DNA of 64,000 nt from Croceimicrobium sp965228705. GTDB taxonomy: Bacteria > Bacteroidota > Bacteroidia > Flavobacteriales > Schleiferiaceae. A program made the translations under genes and the position numbers. The notes below the pieces were generated by a model. It was not told the DNA's origin. It saw nothing but the letters and a program-made list of their open reading frames with translations, and searched no databases. Where the stretch lies: contig NZ_OZ245832.1 in NCBI RefSeq assembly GCF_965228705.1, positions 558,001-622,000 of the forward strand, in the 5' to 3' direction. Shown here in pieces: positions 27,354 through 35,925 of this stretch. Every line of letters begins with the position of its first letter. The first letter of the stretch is position 1.

Positions 27354-28276
27354 TGATACAATAATGAAAGGGTGAAGAAAGGCATGCTAAGGATGCCCAA
27401 AAGCATCACAATTTTTGTGAAGCTACTAATGCGATGAAAGTCCGAGGCAACACTGGCACGCATCAGGCGAAAGCCTATAAAAACCAATGGTAATGCCACC
27501 GCCAGTAGGATATAAAGTGCAGAGCTTAAATTCCCGCCCATGCTTAACAAATCCTGAGCGTACCAAATAATAGGGGCTAAGGCAATGGCAATTAAAACGA
27601 TGAGCACAGCTTTTAATCCGCGCTCAGGCATAATGATGGCCAGGGTTTGATAGCCAGCCATGGTATCGCCCTTGCGATCTTCCATATCTTTTACGATTTC
27701 TCGAATCAGCGTAAGCCAAAAGGCAAAGGCCGCATAGTACATTAAGACCCGAAATCCTTGTTGTACCATTTCAGCGTTTTCTTCGGTAGCCGCTGGAAGA
27801 AGATCAAAAACAGCCACCAAAAACACGGGCATGGCGCTAAGTAGCGAAACCAATATATTTCCGATTAAAGGACGTTTCTTAAAATTGGTAGCATAAAGGT
27901 AGAGCAGCAGAGAGGCCAGGGGTGCAATAAGCCAAAGGCCTTCCAATGCTACCTGATGAGCTAAAAAATAGGCACACACTGCAGCCAGAATCACCGAGCT
28001 AAAATAGAGGTACCAGGCCCTATCTTCACTTATGCCCTTGCCAATAGTAATGCGTTTGGGTTTATTGGTGGTATCCGTTTCCAGATCGAAAAGATCGTTT
28101 ACGATATAACCACCGGCCGCTAAAAGTACTGAGCAGAGAACCCCCAAAGCATAATACCAATGATCCAGGGCATGGGGCATATTAAGGGCTTCGGTAAAGC
28201 TAAAGCGGATGAGGTATTGAATAAATACGATCATCAGCAAATTGGGCCAACGTATCAGTCGAAGAATTTTTACCAT
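27344..28276 (-). CDS. UbiA-type prenyltransferase (geranylgeranylglycerol-phosphate transferase-like)
   Basis: A 310-residue integral membrane protein with about eight or nine hydrophobic segments. The two Asp-rich motifs are NDLFDLETDTTNKPKR (about residues 60-75) and REIVKDMEDRKGD (about residues 187-199). In Bacteroidota this gene, next to maf and a KdsC-like gene, is routinely assigned to geranylgeranylglycerol-phosphate geranylgeranyltransferase by similarity; other UbiA acceptors are possible. Confidence 0.85.
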   Translation of the reverse strand: MVKILRLIRWPNLLMIVFIQYLIRFSFTEALNMPHALDHWYYALGVLCSVLLAAGGYIVNDLFDLETDTTNKPKRITIGKGISEDRAWYLYFSSVILAAVCAYFLAHQVALEGLWLIAPLASLLLYLYATNFKKRPLIGNILVSLLSAMPVFLVAVFDLLPAATEENAEMVQQGFRVLMYYAAFAFWLTLIREIVKDMEDRKGDTMAGYQTLAIIMPERGLKAVLIVLIAIALAPIIWYAQDLLSMGGNLSSALYILLAVALPLVFIGFRLMRASVASDFHRISSFTKIVMLLGILSMPFFTLSLLYQWP

Positions 28277-28803
28277 CTAAAATCGTCTTCCAGCATCCAG
28301 TTATCCTGCACCTTGAGGCATTGTTCAATCACATCGCGAGCACAGCCATCGCCGCCTAAATGGGGCGAAACATAATCTACCAATTGGCGGACCTCGGGCA
28401 CTCCATTTTGGGGGCAGCAAGCTACACCAGCTTCCTTGAGAACGGGAATATCCGGAATATCGTCTCCCATATAAAGGATGTTCTCCGGCTGCAAGCCTTC
28501 ATGCTCATAGACCGCTAAAAAGTCGTTCCAAGCTTCCAACTTATGGGGGATACTCATGTAAATATCGGTTAGGCCTAAGCCTTGTAGTCGGGTTTTAATG
28601 CCCGCGCAGGAACCACCGGAAATGAGGCCCACTTTATAACCTTTGCGAACGGCCAGTTGGATGGCATAACTGTCTTTGCTATTGAGATTGCGGATGGGTT
28701 TGCCATCCTGACCAATGGCCAGGTTTCCACTATTCAGAACGCCGTCCATATCGAAGATAAAGGCTTTAATAGGGTGGAGGAGTTCCTTATAATTTTTCTT
28801 CAT
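28270..28803 (-). CDS. KdsC-like HAD phosphatase
   Basis: A 177-residue HAD protein starting at the ATG of MKKNYKELL; the frame stays open upstream only within the DUF2520 gene. Motif I is FIFDMDGVL, motif II is ISGGS, and motif III/IV is MGDDIPDIPVL; there is no cap domain. This is the KdsC size and layout (3-deoxy-D-manno-octulosonate 8-phosphate phosphatase, LPS core synthesis), but no other KDO genes are here, so a different sugar phosphate is possible. It overlaps the gene on each side by 7 and 17 bases. Confidence 0.82.
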   Translation of the reverse strand: MKKNYKELLHPIKAFIFDMDGVLNSGNLAIGQDGKPIRNLNSKDSYAIQLAVRKGYKVGLISGGSCAGIKTRLQGLGLTDIYMSIPHKLEAWNDFLAVYEHEGLQPENILYMGDDIPDIPVLKEAGVACCPQNGVPEVRQLVDYVSPHLGGDGCARDVIEQCLKVQDNWMLEDDFRW

Positions 28804-29530
28804 TGCTCTTTTGAATGAGGGTACTAAGCTTTTGATAAAGGTCTGCAAGTTCCGGATTTTCCAAGAGTTCCTGGTGGGCCATAATGGTGCTTTGATCACC
28901 ACGTACCGCCGGACCGGTTTGTTGGAGTAAAGGATCTTTGCTATTCAGGCTATTAACCTGCTGTGCTAAAAGGGGTTTAAGAATTTTAAAGTCGATATCA
29001 ACTTTAGTAAGTTCTTGCCAGGCCCAATGGTAGAGGAAATTGCTGAAATTATGGCTAATGACCGCCGCCAGATGTAATTGCTTGCGCTTTTTACTGTTGA
29101 TCTCATAATAGGTGAGCTCCAAAGCCTGGGCCCAGCTTTTCAAATCCCGGAGGGTCGTATCAGCCGAAGCTTCTAAACAAAAGGGAATAGTTTTAATATC
29201 TAAATCGCTGTGGGCCTGTAAGCTCATTAAGGGGTAGAAAATGCCACGATTAGGATGGCGACTATCCAGGGCTTCTAAAGGAACCGTACCCGAACTATGG
29301 GCTATAATGCCTTTTTGGGCCGGTATACATTTGGTGAGCTCCGCAATGTTTCGATCGGCAATACAGATAATACAGAGGTCGGAATCATCACCTAATTCAC
29401 TGAGCTTTTTTTGAGAAGCAGATTTAGGATTTCGCGCGTAAACACTCACATCCAGGCCCATTTTGGCAAAGGCCTTCGCCAGGAATGTGCCTACCTTTCC
29501 GTTTCCAATGATGGCGATTTTGTGAATCAT
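28787..29530 (-). CDS. Rossmann-like / DUF2520 protein
   Basis: A 247-residue protein with an N-terminal NAD(P)-binding Rossmann fold (IAIIGNGKVGTFLAKAF) of the ProC/NADP-F420 type, IAHSSGTVPLEAL in the middle and a helical C-terminal DUF2520 domain (HLAAVISHNFSNFLYHWA). The family resembles pyrroline-5-carboxylate reductases and ketopantoate reductases, but its reaction is unknown. First gene of the DUF2520-kdsC-ubiA-maf minus-strand run. Confidence 0.85.
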   Translation of the reverse strand: MIHKIAIIGNGKVGTFLAKAFAKMGLDVSVYARNPKSASQKKLSELGDDSDLCIICIADRNIAELTKCIPAQKGIIAHSSGTVPLEALDSRHPNRGIFYPLMSLQAHSDLDIKTIPFCLEASADTTLRDLKSWAQALELTYYEINSKKRKQLHLAAVISHNFSNFLYHWAWQELTKVDIDFKILKPLLAQQVNSLNSKDPLLQQTGPAVRGDQSTIMAHQELLENPELADLYQKLSTLIQKSNEEKL

Positions 29531-29534
29531 AGCT

Positions 29535-29542
29535 CAAAAGTA
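29535..29542 (-). promoter_or_regulatory. -7 box before the DUF2520 gene
   Basis: The minus strand reads TACTTTTG, identical to the box before pyrR, only four bases before the ATG, so the transcript would be nearly leaderless. The -33 side is not clear. Confidence 0.4.
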
Positions 29543-29610
29543 CGCATTGGACGGGGCTCTTCCTCACGCTTAAAAATAATCCTATCTTCACGATCCCTAA
29601 CCCTGCCTAA

Positions 29611-31551
29611 ATGAAGTTATTAGAACGTACCGGATTTCTATTGGTCCTGTTGCTGCTCTCTGTCAGCTCTTTAAAAGCCGCTCACCTTATTGGTGGCGAA
29701 ATCACCTATAGTTGTCAGGGGAATAATCTTTATACCGTTTCCTTGCGCGTTTACCGCGATTGTGCCGGCGGTGGTGCCGCCTTTGATGGCAATGCCAATG
29801 TGGCCATTTACGATATTAATAATCAATTGATTCGCACCTTATCCATTCCCCGCGGTCAAATTATTTCTTTGAATAATAGTCTTTCCAGTGATCCCTGTGT
29901 TTCGGTGCCTGCTAACCTTTGTGTCGAGTATGCCGATTATGTGGATACGGTTACTTTGCCGCCAGTAGTTGGAGGCTATACCATAGTGCATCAGCGTTGT
30001 TGCCGCAATGCCATTATTGGTAATGTGAATAATCCCGGGAGTTTTGGAAATACCTATTCCATTCGTGTCCCCAGCATGGATACCACCTGTAACAGTGCTC
30101 CGCATATTGTGAGTCCACCTGATAATGTGCTCTGCTTAAACCGTCCGGCGACTATCAATTTACAAGTAACAGAGGCTGATGGCGATTCGATTAGCTATGA
30201 TCTTTGCCAGATTTTTGCCGGTGGGGGTAATGCCGGGGGCGGTGGGGGCAATTGCTTTGCAGTAGTTCCTAATCCTCCTTGTCCTCCTCCTTTCACCCCT
30301 TTAACTTTTGCTTCGCCTCAAACCTTTGCGAATCCCATTCCGGCTTCCACCAATTTTACTATTAACCCGCGCACCGGGCAGCTGCGCGGTACGGCGAATC
30401 AAATTGGAGTTTATGTGGCCGGTATTTGTATTACCGAATGGCGCGATGGACAAATACTAAGCACCGTGCGCCTCGATTATCAATTTGCGGTAACCCAGTG
30501 TACTCAGAATGTAATTAGCGATATGCGCACGCCCCTTGAAGATCCTACCATATTATGCGATGGGCTGACGGTACAATTTGAAAGCGAAACCAATAATCCC
30601 AATGGTTTGCTTTGGAATTTCGGAGACCTCAATACGAATAGAGATACCAGTAGCCTGGCCAACCCCACTTATACCTATCCGGCACCGGGAACCTATTACG
30701 TTACCCTTATTGCCAATCCGGGAGAAACTTGCAGCGATACCACCTTTGCACCTTTTAAAGTAACGGAACCGGTACAGGCCGACTTTTTATGGGATGGGGT
30801 GCCCTGCTACGAAGTGCAAGGTTTGCGATTTGAAGCAACCGGAACCAATATTAAACCCAATACCCGCTATGAATGGGAATTTGGTGCCGATGCTTTGATT
30901 CCTACGGTTAGCGGTCGGAATGCCTTTGGAATAAGCTGGACTCAGCCCGGTCCTAAGCCGGTGAAATTGACCTTATACTGGGATAGTTGCTCCCAGGAAG
31001 TTGTGGACACCATAGACATTGTGCGCGGTAATGTATTTGCCGAGGCCGGTCCGGATACCGCCATTGAGCGGGGTTCTGAATTGCGCTTGCATGCTAATTA
31101 CGGCGCCGATTATTATTGGTATGCCAGCAGTCCGATTGAAATTGATAATCCCTTTTCGCGTAATCCAACTTTTCGTTTCAGGGAGCGCGATGATACGGTG
31201 ATGGTCTATTTGATTTTAACCGACCAATACGGATGTAAGGGCAAAGATTCGCTTTGGGTTTATATCAGTGATGATTTGGACGCTGCCGTCTATAATATCA
31301 TTACCCCTAATGGAGATGGCATCAATGACTTTTTCGATATCAGCTATATCAATCCTTCCGGCAATTGCGGTCTGCATATCATGAATCGCTGGGGAGCAGA
31401 GGTATATAGCGACGATGCCTACAGTAATGATTGGTTTGGTACCGATCAGGATGGCAATCCCTTACCGGATGGCACTTATTACTATGTGGTGCAATGCGGA
31501 GTGGAAGTACGTTCCACCGGACCGATTACCATTAACCGCTTTTACGACTAA
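29611..31551 (+). CDS. Secreted PKD-domain protein with type IX sorting signal (CHU_C type)
   Basis: A 646-residue exported protein: signal peptide (residues 1-23, ending LKAA), an N-terminal beta-rich region starting HLIGGEITYSC that is shared by many Bacteroidota surface proteins, a Gly/Pro-rich patch near residue 210, a PKD-like domain (NPNGLLWNFGDLNT...YTYPAPGTYYVTLI) around residues 328-370, and a C-terminal CHU_C domain (ITPNGDGINDFF...GTYYYVV). The CHU_C end marks secretion by the type IX system with type B signal. Its function beyond surface exposure or adhesion is not known. The stop overlaps the ccmF stop by four bases. Confidence 0.9.
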   Translation: MKLLERTGFLLVLLLLSVSSLKAAHLIGGEITYSCQGNNLYTVSLRVYRDCAGGGAAFDGNANVAIYDINNQLIRTLSIPRGQIISLNNSLSSDPCVSVPANLCVEYADYVDTVTLPPVVGGYTIVHQRCCRNAIIGNVNNPGSFGNTYSIRVPSMDTTCNSAPHIVSPPDNVLCLNRPATINLQVTEADGDSISYDLCQIFAGGGNAGGGGGNCFAVVPNPPCPPPFTPLTFASPQTFANPIPASTNFTINPRTGQLRGTANQIGVYVAGICITEWRDGQILSTVRLDYQFAVTQCTQNVISDMRTPLEDPTILCDGLTVQFESETNNPNGLLWNFGDLNTNRDTSSLANPTYTYPAPGTYYVTLIANPGETCSDTTFAPFKVTEPVQADFLWDGVPCYEVQGLRFEATGTNIKPNTRYEWEFGADALIPTVSGRNAFGISWTQPGPKPVKLTLYWDSCSQEVVDTIDIVRGNVFAEAGPDTAIERGSELRLHANYGADYYWYASSPIEIDNPFSRNPTFRFRERDDTVMVYLILTDQYGCKGKDSLWVYISDDLDAAVYNIITPNGDGINDFFDISYINPSGNCGLHIMNRWGAEVYSDDAYSNDWFGTDQDGNPLPDGTYYYVVQCGVEVRSTGPITINRFYD

Positions 31552-33962
31552 GATCGTTTTATCCGTTGCCAAACGGCGATAAAGCTGCCCACAACCATCA
31601 GGATCGATCCCATCCAAAGGATATTGATCATGGGGAAAACGATGGCCTTTTGCACGATATAAGGCTTTTCAATTGGATCCACTTTGGTCCAGGCGCGAAT
31701 CTGAATTTCGTTCTTATCCGGATCTACATCCTCAAAGCGAAATTTGAAGCCTTGCATCGCTAATACTGTATCGCGGAATTCCTTAAAATCGTTTTCTACC
31801 ACAAAGGCAGGTTGAATGGGGAATTCGGTGCCCATAGGATTGATTAACCTTAGATGTGCCGTGAGCTTACCGGCTAATATTTCCTGGCGTTCTTCATTAC
31901 CTACGAAATTGGCCAGGGTACTGTCGAGCACCACGAAATGACCTTCGTAAATGGCAGTGTCTCCCTTACCTAAACTTACTTCTGCCTCATTGCCAAAACC
32001 ATCGGGGCTGGCCACTTCCAATTCGGAGGAATAGGTGATGTGGGTATAAATGTCGTAATTCCAATAATGCTTGGTATCCGGATTGGGATTGGGCCCCATT
32101 TGATCACTAAACTGTAGGAAGGGTCTCAGTTGGAAGAGTGGCTCGCTATCCCCGGGATTATTGAAGTAGGATACTTTGTAAAACTGTTTTTGGCCTTCCA
32201 TTTCCACGCCTTCGTAAACGCCGGTATAGGGACCCAGTTTTAAACTGTCGCCTTGCAACATTTGGATATTCTCATTAGCCGCCTGATTCTCGGTGAAAAC
32301 CTGACTGCGACTAATCACCTGCTTGCGTCCATTGGAGATAAGGGCACCTACCAAGATAAGGGCGAAACCGATATGAGCCACCGAACTACCGGCAAAGCTC
32401 CAATTAGCTTTTCCGGAAATGAGCCAATACCAAAGGTTGGAGAATACCGCAAAAATTCCGCTGTAGAGCAAAGCTAAATAGAGGGGCTCCGACCAGAGAT
32501 AATAGACCTGTGCGGTATAGGAAGCCAGAGCAATGCTGAGGATTAAAGAAATGCTAATGCCGCGCCAGAATACCTTACTGGAGGTTTTGCCATAGCGTAG
32601 GAATTGACCAATGGCCATTAAGATGGCGATCACCAAAGCAAAGGGCAATTGCCAGCTGTGGTAATGGGCAATAGGATCTAAGTGGGGCGCCTTGTTTTCG
32701 CTGAGGATGGGAATTAAACCTTCGGGGCCAATCAGTTTATTGATCACCGGTAGCGAGGTGCTAAAAATGATTTGGAAGGCGGAGATAAAAAGAATCAGGC
32801 TACCAATAAACATCCAGAATTCGCGGGAGCTCAGATCATCATCGCTCTTGCTTTTAGGGATCTTTTTATAGCGCCATAGGAAAAGACCCAGGGCCAAGAC
32901 ACTGAAAAAGAGGAGGTAGATTAATAGCTGACCACTCAGGCCTAAATCCACAAAGGAGTGCACGGAGGAATCGCCTAAAATTCCGCTGCGGGTAAGGAAG
33001 GTAGAATAGAGGATAAGGATAAAGCTGAGCAGGCTCATGATAAAAGCAGCACTGAGGCCCGCGCGCTTATTGCGGTAAATCAATAATAGGTGGGCTGCAC
33101 CGGTCATAACTATCCAGGGCACCAAGGATGAATTTTCTACCGGGTCCCAGGCCCAGAATCCGCCAAAGCTTAAAGCTTCGTAAGCCCAGGCACCTCCCAT
33201 TAAAATACCTAGACCTAAAATGCCCACACTAAAGAAAGCCCAGGGCAGGGCAGGTTTTACCCAGGATTTAAAATCGCCTTTAATTAAGGCCGCCATGGCC
33301 AAGGCAAAGGGAACCAAGGTAGAGGCAAAGCCCAGGAAGAGGGTAGGTGGATGAATGGTCATCCAATAGTTTTGGAGCAAGGGATTTAATCCGGTACCAT
33401 CCATAAAGGCAGGAAAGCGCTCCAGGTAATTCGCTAATTGCGTCCAGGGTAGTCCGATATTTTCGGCGGTTTCCCGCATCAATACAAAAGGACTGCTGCC
33501 AATTTTTAAGCCTAAAGGGTAAACCCCTAAAACCATGGAAGCGATAAAAGCCTGCACGGCTGAGAAGACCATCATGCTGTGGTTTTCCCAATCCTTGGCC
33601 TTAATCATCAGGATGAGACCTAAAAGGGCATTCCAAAAAAGCCACAGGATAAAGCTGCCTTCCTGACCTTCCCAAAAAGCACTAAAAACAAAGCGGGGTT
33701 CCAGGTTTAGGGAGGAGTGCTTCCAAACGTAATCGTATTCGAAATAATGGTTGAGCAATAAGTAAAAGAGGCTCAAAACAATGCCAAGGGTGGCAAGGCT
33801 ATGCAAGCCAAAGGAATAACGGGCAATTTTGCGGTAGCCGGCATTTTCGTTGCGGGCATTAAGGTAGTAGGCGACCATCGCCACCAAGGCACTTACAAAA
33901 GCCGTACTAACAGAAAGGCGGCCGATAAAGCCGGGGAGGAGGTGTTCGCCAATGTATTCCAT
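31548..33962 (-). CDS. ccmF: Cytochrome c maturation haem lyase subunit CcmF
   Basis: An 804-residue polytopic membrane protein. The haem-handling WWD-type motif is GGFWAWDPVENSSLVPW near residue 267, with further His-containing loops and about fourteen membrane segments, followed by a large periplasmic domain before the last helix. CcmF moves haem from CcmE to apocytochrome c in the periplasm. It is last in the ccmB-C-D-E-F operon, nine bases after ccmE. No ccmH thioreductase subunit is seen next to it. Confidence 0.93.
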   Translation of the reverse strand: MEYIGEHLLPGFIGRLSVSTAFVSALVAMVAYYLNARNENAGYRKIARYSFGLHSLATLGIVLSLFYLLLNHYFEYDYVWKHSSLNLEPRFVFSAFWEGQEGSFILWLFWNALLGLILMIKAKDWENHSMMVFSAVQAFIASMVLGVYPLGLKIGSSPFVLMRETAENIGLPWTQLANYLERFPAFMDGTGLNPLLQNYWMTIHPPTLFLGFASTLVPFALAMAALIKGDFKSWVKPALPWAFFSVGILGLGILMGGAWAYEALSFGGFWAWDPVENSSLVPWIVMTGAAHLLLIYRNKRAGLSAAFIMSLLSFILILYSTFLTRSGILGDSSVHSFVDLGLSGQLLIYLLFFSVLALGLFLWRYKKIPKSKSDDDLSSREFWMFIGSLILFISAFQIIFSTSLPVINKLIGPEGLIPILSENKAPHLDPIAHYHSWQLPFALVIAILMAIGQFLRYGKTSSKVFWRGISISLILSIALASYTAQVYYLWSEPLYLALLYSGIFAVFSNLWYWLISGKANWSFAGSSVAHIGFALILVGALISNGRKQVISRSQVFTENQAANENIQMLQGDSLKLGPYTGVYEGVEMEGQKQFYKVSYFNNPGDSEPLFQLRPFLQFSDQMGPNPNPDTKHYWNYDIYTHITYSSELEVASPDGFGNEAEVSLGKGDTAIYEGHFVVLDSTLANFVGNEERQEILAGKLTAHLRLINPMGTEFPIQPAFVVENDFKEFRDTVLAMQGFKFRFEDVDPDKNEIQIRAWTKVDPIEKPYIVQKAIVFPMINILWMGSILMVVGSFIAVWQRIKRS

Positions 33963-33970
33963 CCAAAAGC

Positions 33971-34372
33971 TTAATTCACGTAGCTGTTTTGATTTCCAGC
34001 CATTTCATTCTTTTCATTGTACTTGCTGGGGCACTTCATCAGAATTTCTTCAGCGATAAAAGCGCTGTCGGTAGCGAAGCCTTTCATGGTAATTTCTTCA
34101 CTACGCTCAAAATCCTGAGGCTTGGGCTGATGGTAGATCACTTTTTGCTTGGAGCCATTTTTATCTATGGCTCCAAAGCTGAAGCGATTGGCCTGCGCAT
34201 CGTAATTCATGGCGGCCTCCTTATCCAAATAGCCAATTACCGTGTATTTGGTACCGGGATTTCTTTCGGCTTGTTCAAAGTTTACATAGGTAGAAGCATC
34301 ACCCAGGCTCACCATAATGGCGCCCATGGCTACGGCAATAATTATGATGAGCGCAATATGCGTACGTTTCAT
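33971..34372 (-). CDS. ccmE: Haem chaperone CcmE, Cys-type
   Basis: A 133-residue protein with one N-terminal membrane anchor (residues 5-24) and an OB-fold domain. The haem-attachment motif is CPSKY, with Cys114 and Tyr118, instead of the usual HxxxY. CxxxY forms of CcmE are known from archaea and some sulfate reducers. It receives haem from CcmC and passes it to CcmF. The start overlaps the ccmD stop by four bases. Confidence 0.88.
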   Translation of the reverse strand: MKRTHIALIIIIAVAMGAIMVSLGDASTYVNFEQAERNPGTKYTVIGYLDKEAAMNYDAQANRFSFGAIDKNGSKQKVIYHQPKPQDFERSEEITMKGFATDSAFIAEEILMKCPSKYNEKNEMAGNQNSYVN

Positions 34373-34575
34373 AAGGACTTTTTCAGTTTGTTGATCTTAC
34401 GGTCGAGGTGAACTAAATAGAACACCACTCCCAGGAAAATGATCGACATAATAGCTACGACCACATAGATCTTTCCGTTGGAGCGAAAGAACTCGGCCAT
34501 TTCCGGTTTTGCATTTTGCGCCTGCAGGAAGAAGGGCAAAAGAAAGACTGCCAGAAGATTAATTTTCTTGCGCAT
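34369..34575 (-). CDS. ccmD: CcmD-like small membrane protein
   Basis: A 68-residue protein with an N-terminal hydrophobic signal-like segment (ending LQAQN) and one membrane helix around residues 36-58, followed by a basic tail (DRKINKLKKSL). Position between ccmC and ccmE and the helix-plus-basic-tail layout identify it as the CcmD counterpart, which helps release haem-loaded CcmE. It overlaps ccmC by 17 bases and ccmE by four. Confidence 0.75.
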   Translation of the reverse strand: MRKKINLLAVFLLPFFLQAQNAKPEMAEFFRSNGKIYVVVAIMSIIFLGVVFYLVHLDRKINKLKKSL

Positions 34576-35215
34576 AATTCAATTTTTGGATGCGAATACT
34601 AAGGGAGCTAATCCAAAGTCCCATGAGCATCCAGCCTACAACGGCCGGATAAAAGACCCTTCGCATATTATCGTCTAAATCGTATTCATTAAAACCGGGA
34701 TTGCCGCCCATACCGGGATGCAGACTGTCGGTAATGCGAGGAAGTATGCCAATAAAGACAATCATCATCACAAAGGCGAAAATATTGTAGACCCCCGCCA
34801 GGCGACTGCGTTTATGCGGATCTTCCACGGAATTCCGCAGAATGAAATAGGCTAAATAGGTAAGAATGGTCACCGCGGTACCCTGCAATTTGGGATCATT
34901 GGTCCAAAAGGCACCCCAGGTAAAGCGGGCCCAGACCATTCCGGTTGTAAGGCCTAAAAGGGCGAGCAGAAATGCGGTCCGCGCGAATTGCTCCGCATAG
35001 ATATCCCATTTAAGATTTCCCCTTAAGGTTTTAATGCTGTAAATAAGGCTGAGCAAGAGCATCAGAATCATAGAAAACCACATGGGAACGTGGAAATACA
35101 AAACCCGAATGGTTTCATTGAGCACATTTAAAGCCGGAACCGGACCGAGTAGTCCTTGAATAATGGAATAGAGCACTAATGCTACGCCAATCGCTTTCCA
35201 CCAAATGCCTTTCAT
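34559..35215 (-). CDS. ccmC: Haem exporter membrane subunit CcmC (CcsA-like)
   Basis: A 218-residue membrane protein with six hydrophobic segments and the WWD-type tract WARFTWGAFWTNDPK near residues 97-111, flanked by His residues (YFHVPMW and SLHPGMGG). CcmC loads haem onto CcmE. I chose the ATG at 35215 rather than a TTG at 35236 that would overlap ccmB; the gap is then eight bases. Confidence 0.9.
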   Translation of the reverse strand: MKGIWWKAIGVALVLYSIIQGLLGPVPALNVLNETIRVLYFHVPMWFSMILMLLLSLIYSIKTLRGNLKWDIYAEQFARTAFLLALLGLTTGMVWARFTWGAFWTNDPKLQGTAVTILTYLAYFILRNSVEDPHKRSRLAGVYNIFAFVMMIVFIGILPRITDSLHPGMGGNPGFNEYDLDDNMRRVFYPAVVGWMLMGLWISSLSIRIQKLNYAQEN

Positions 35216-35223
35216 AGCCGATT

Positions 35224-35877
35224 TTAATCGCGCCAAAGGTAGGGAAATAAGAGGAAGGCCAATAGGAGCGAGACCAATGCCAGTAAGGCGATAACTAGAA
35301 TCAATCGGGCATTTATTTCCCAGTCAAATCCGGTTAAACTGCGCTCACTTAAATGGCTTAAAGTGAGGATTTGAGGGTAGAGCAGGGGGATGCTCAGAAT
35401 GGCGGGTAGAGCCGGATTATTTCCCGCTTTGGCTGATATACCCGCCACTAAAGTGAGGATGGCGCTAAAGCCGAGGGCAGATAAACTCAAAATCGTAATA
35501 AAGGCCCAGGGATCTTTGATGGGAAAGCCAGCAAAGAAGCCAAAAACGGCGGTGGTGCAAAGGGCTAAAATCCAGAGGTAGATAAAGTTATAGGCGATTT
35601 TCCCGAGGATAAGATGCTCCGGTTTTAGCCAGCCATAATAAAGTAGAAAGCGTTGATCGGCCTCATAGCTAAAACTACGGTAGGCGGCTTGCACGGCGGC
35701 AAAGAGAAAGATGACCCAGAAAAAGGCATTCCAGCTTTGCACGGATAATTGCTCCTTAAAAACCAGATTACTGAGGTAAACGGTAGAAAGCACATAGATC
35801 AAGAGGGAAAAATAGGAGCGGCGCTCCGACCATTCCAGTTTAAAATTGAGGACTACAATCTTGCTAATGCTTTTCAT
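35224..35877 (-). CDS. ccmB: Haem exporter membrane subunit CcmB
   Basis: A 217-residue protein with six hydrophobic segments and the CcmB features YRSFSYEADQRFLLYYGW and GNNPALPAILSIPLLYPQ. It is the permease part of the CcmAB ABC complex that releases holo-CcmE. The ATP-binding partner ccmA is not adjacent on either side. It is the first gene of the operon; the ATG at 35877 is preferred over an upstream TTG at 35886. Confidence 0.9.
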   Translation of the reverse strand: MKSISKIVVLNFKLEWSERRSYFSLLIYVLSTVYLSNLVFKEQLSVQSWNAFFWVIFLFAAVQAAYRSFSYEADQRFLLYYGWLKPEHLILGKIAYNFIYLWILALCTTAVFGFFAGFPIKDPWAFITILSLSALGFSAILTLVAGISAKAGNNPALPAILSIPLLYPQILTLSHLSERSLTGFDWEINARLILVIALLALVSLLLAFLLFPYLWRD

Positions 35878-35883
35878 GAAGGG

Positions 35884-35891
35884 CAAAGGTA
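35884..35891 (-). promoter_or_regulatory. -7 box before ccmB
   Basis: The minus strand reads TACCTTTG six bases before the ATG, so the ccm transcript would be nearly leaderless. No clear -33 box was found. Confidence 0.4.
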
Positions 35892-35925
35892 AGGTGCTAA
35901 GGCTTGCCTTCAGTGCTACTTTGAC

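Noticed and set aside
26968..27375. 135-codon plus-strand ORF over maf
   Set aside because: Antisense shadow of maf, whose motifs (SPRR, CSDTVV) are all present in the minus frame.
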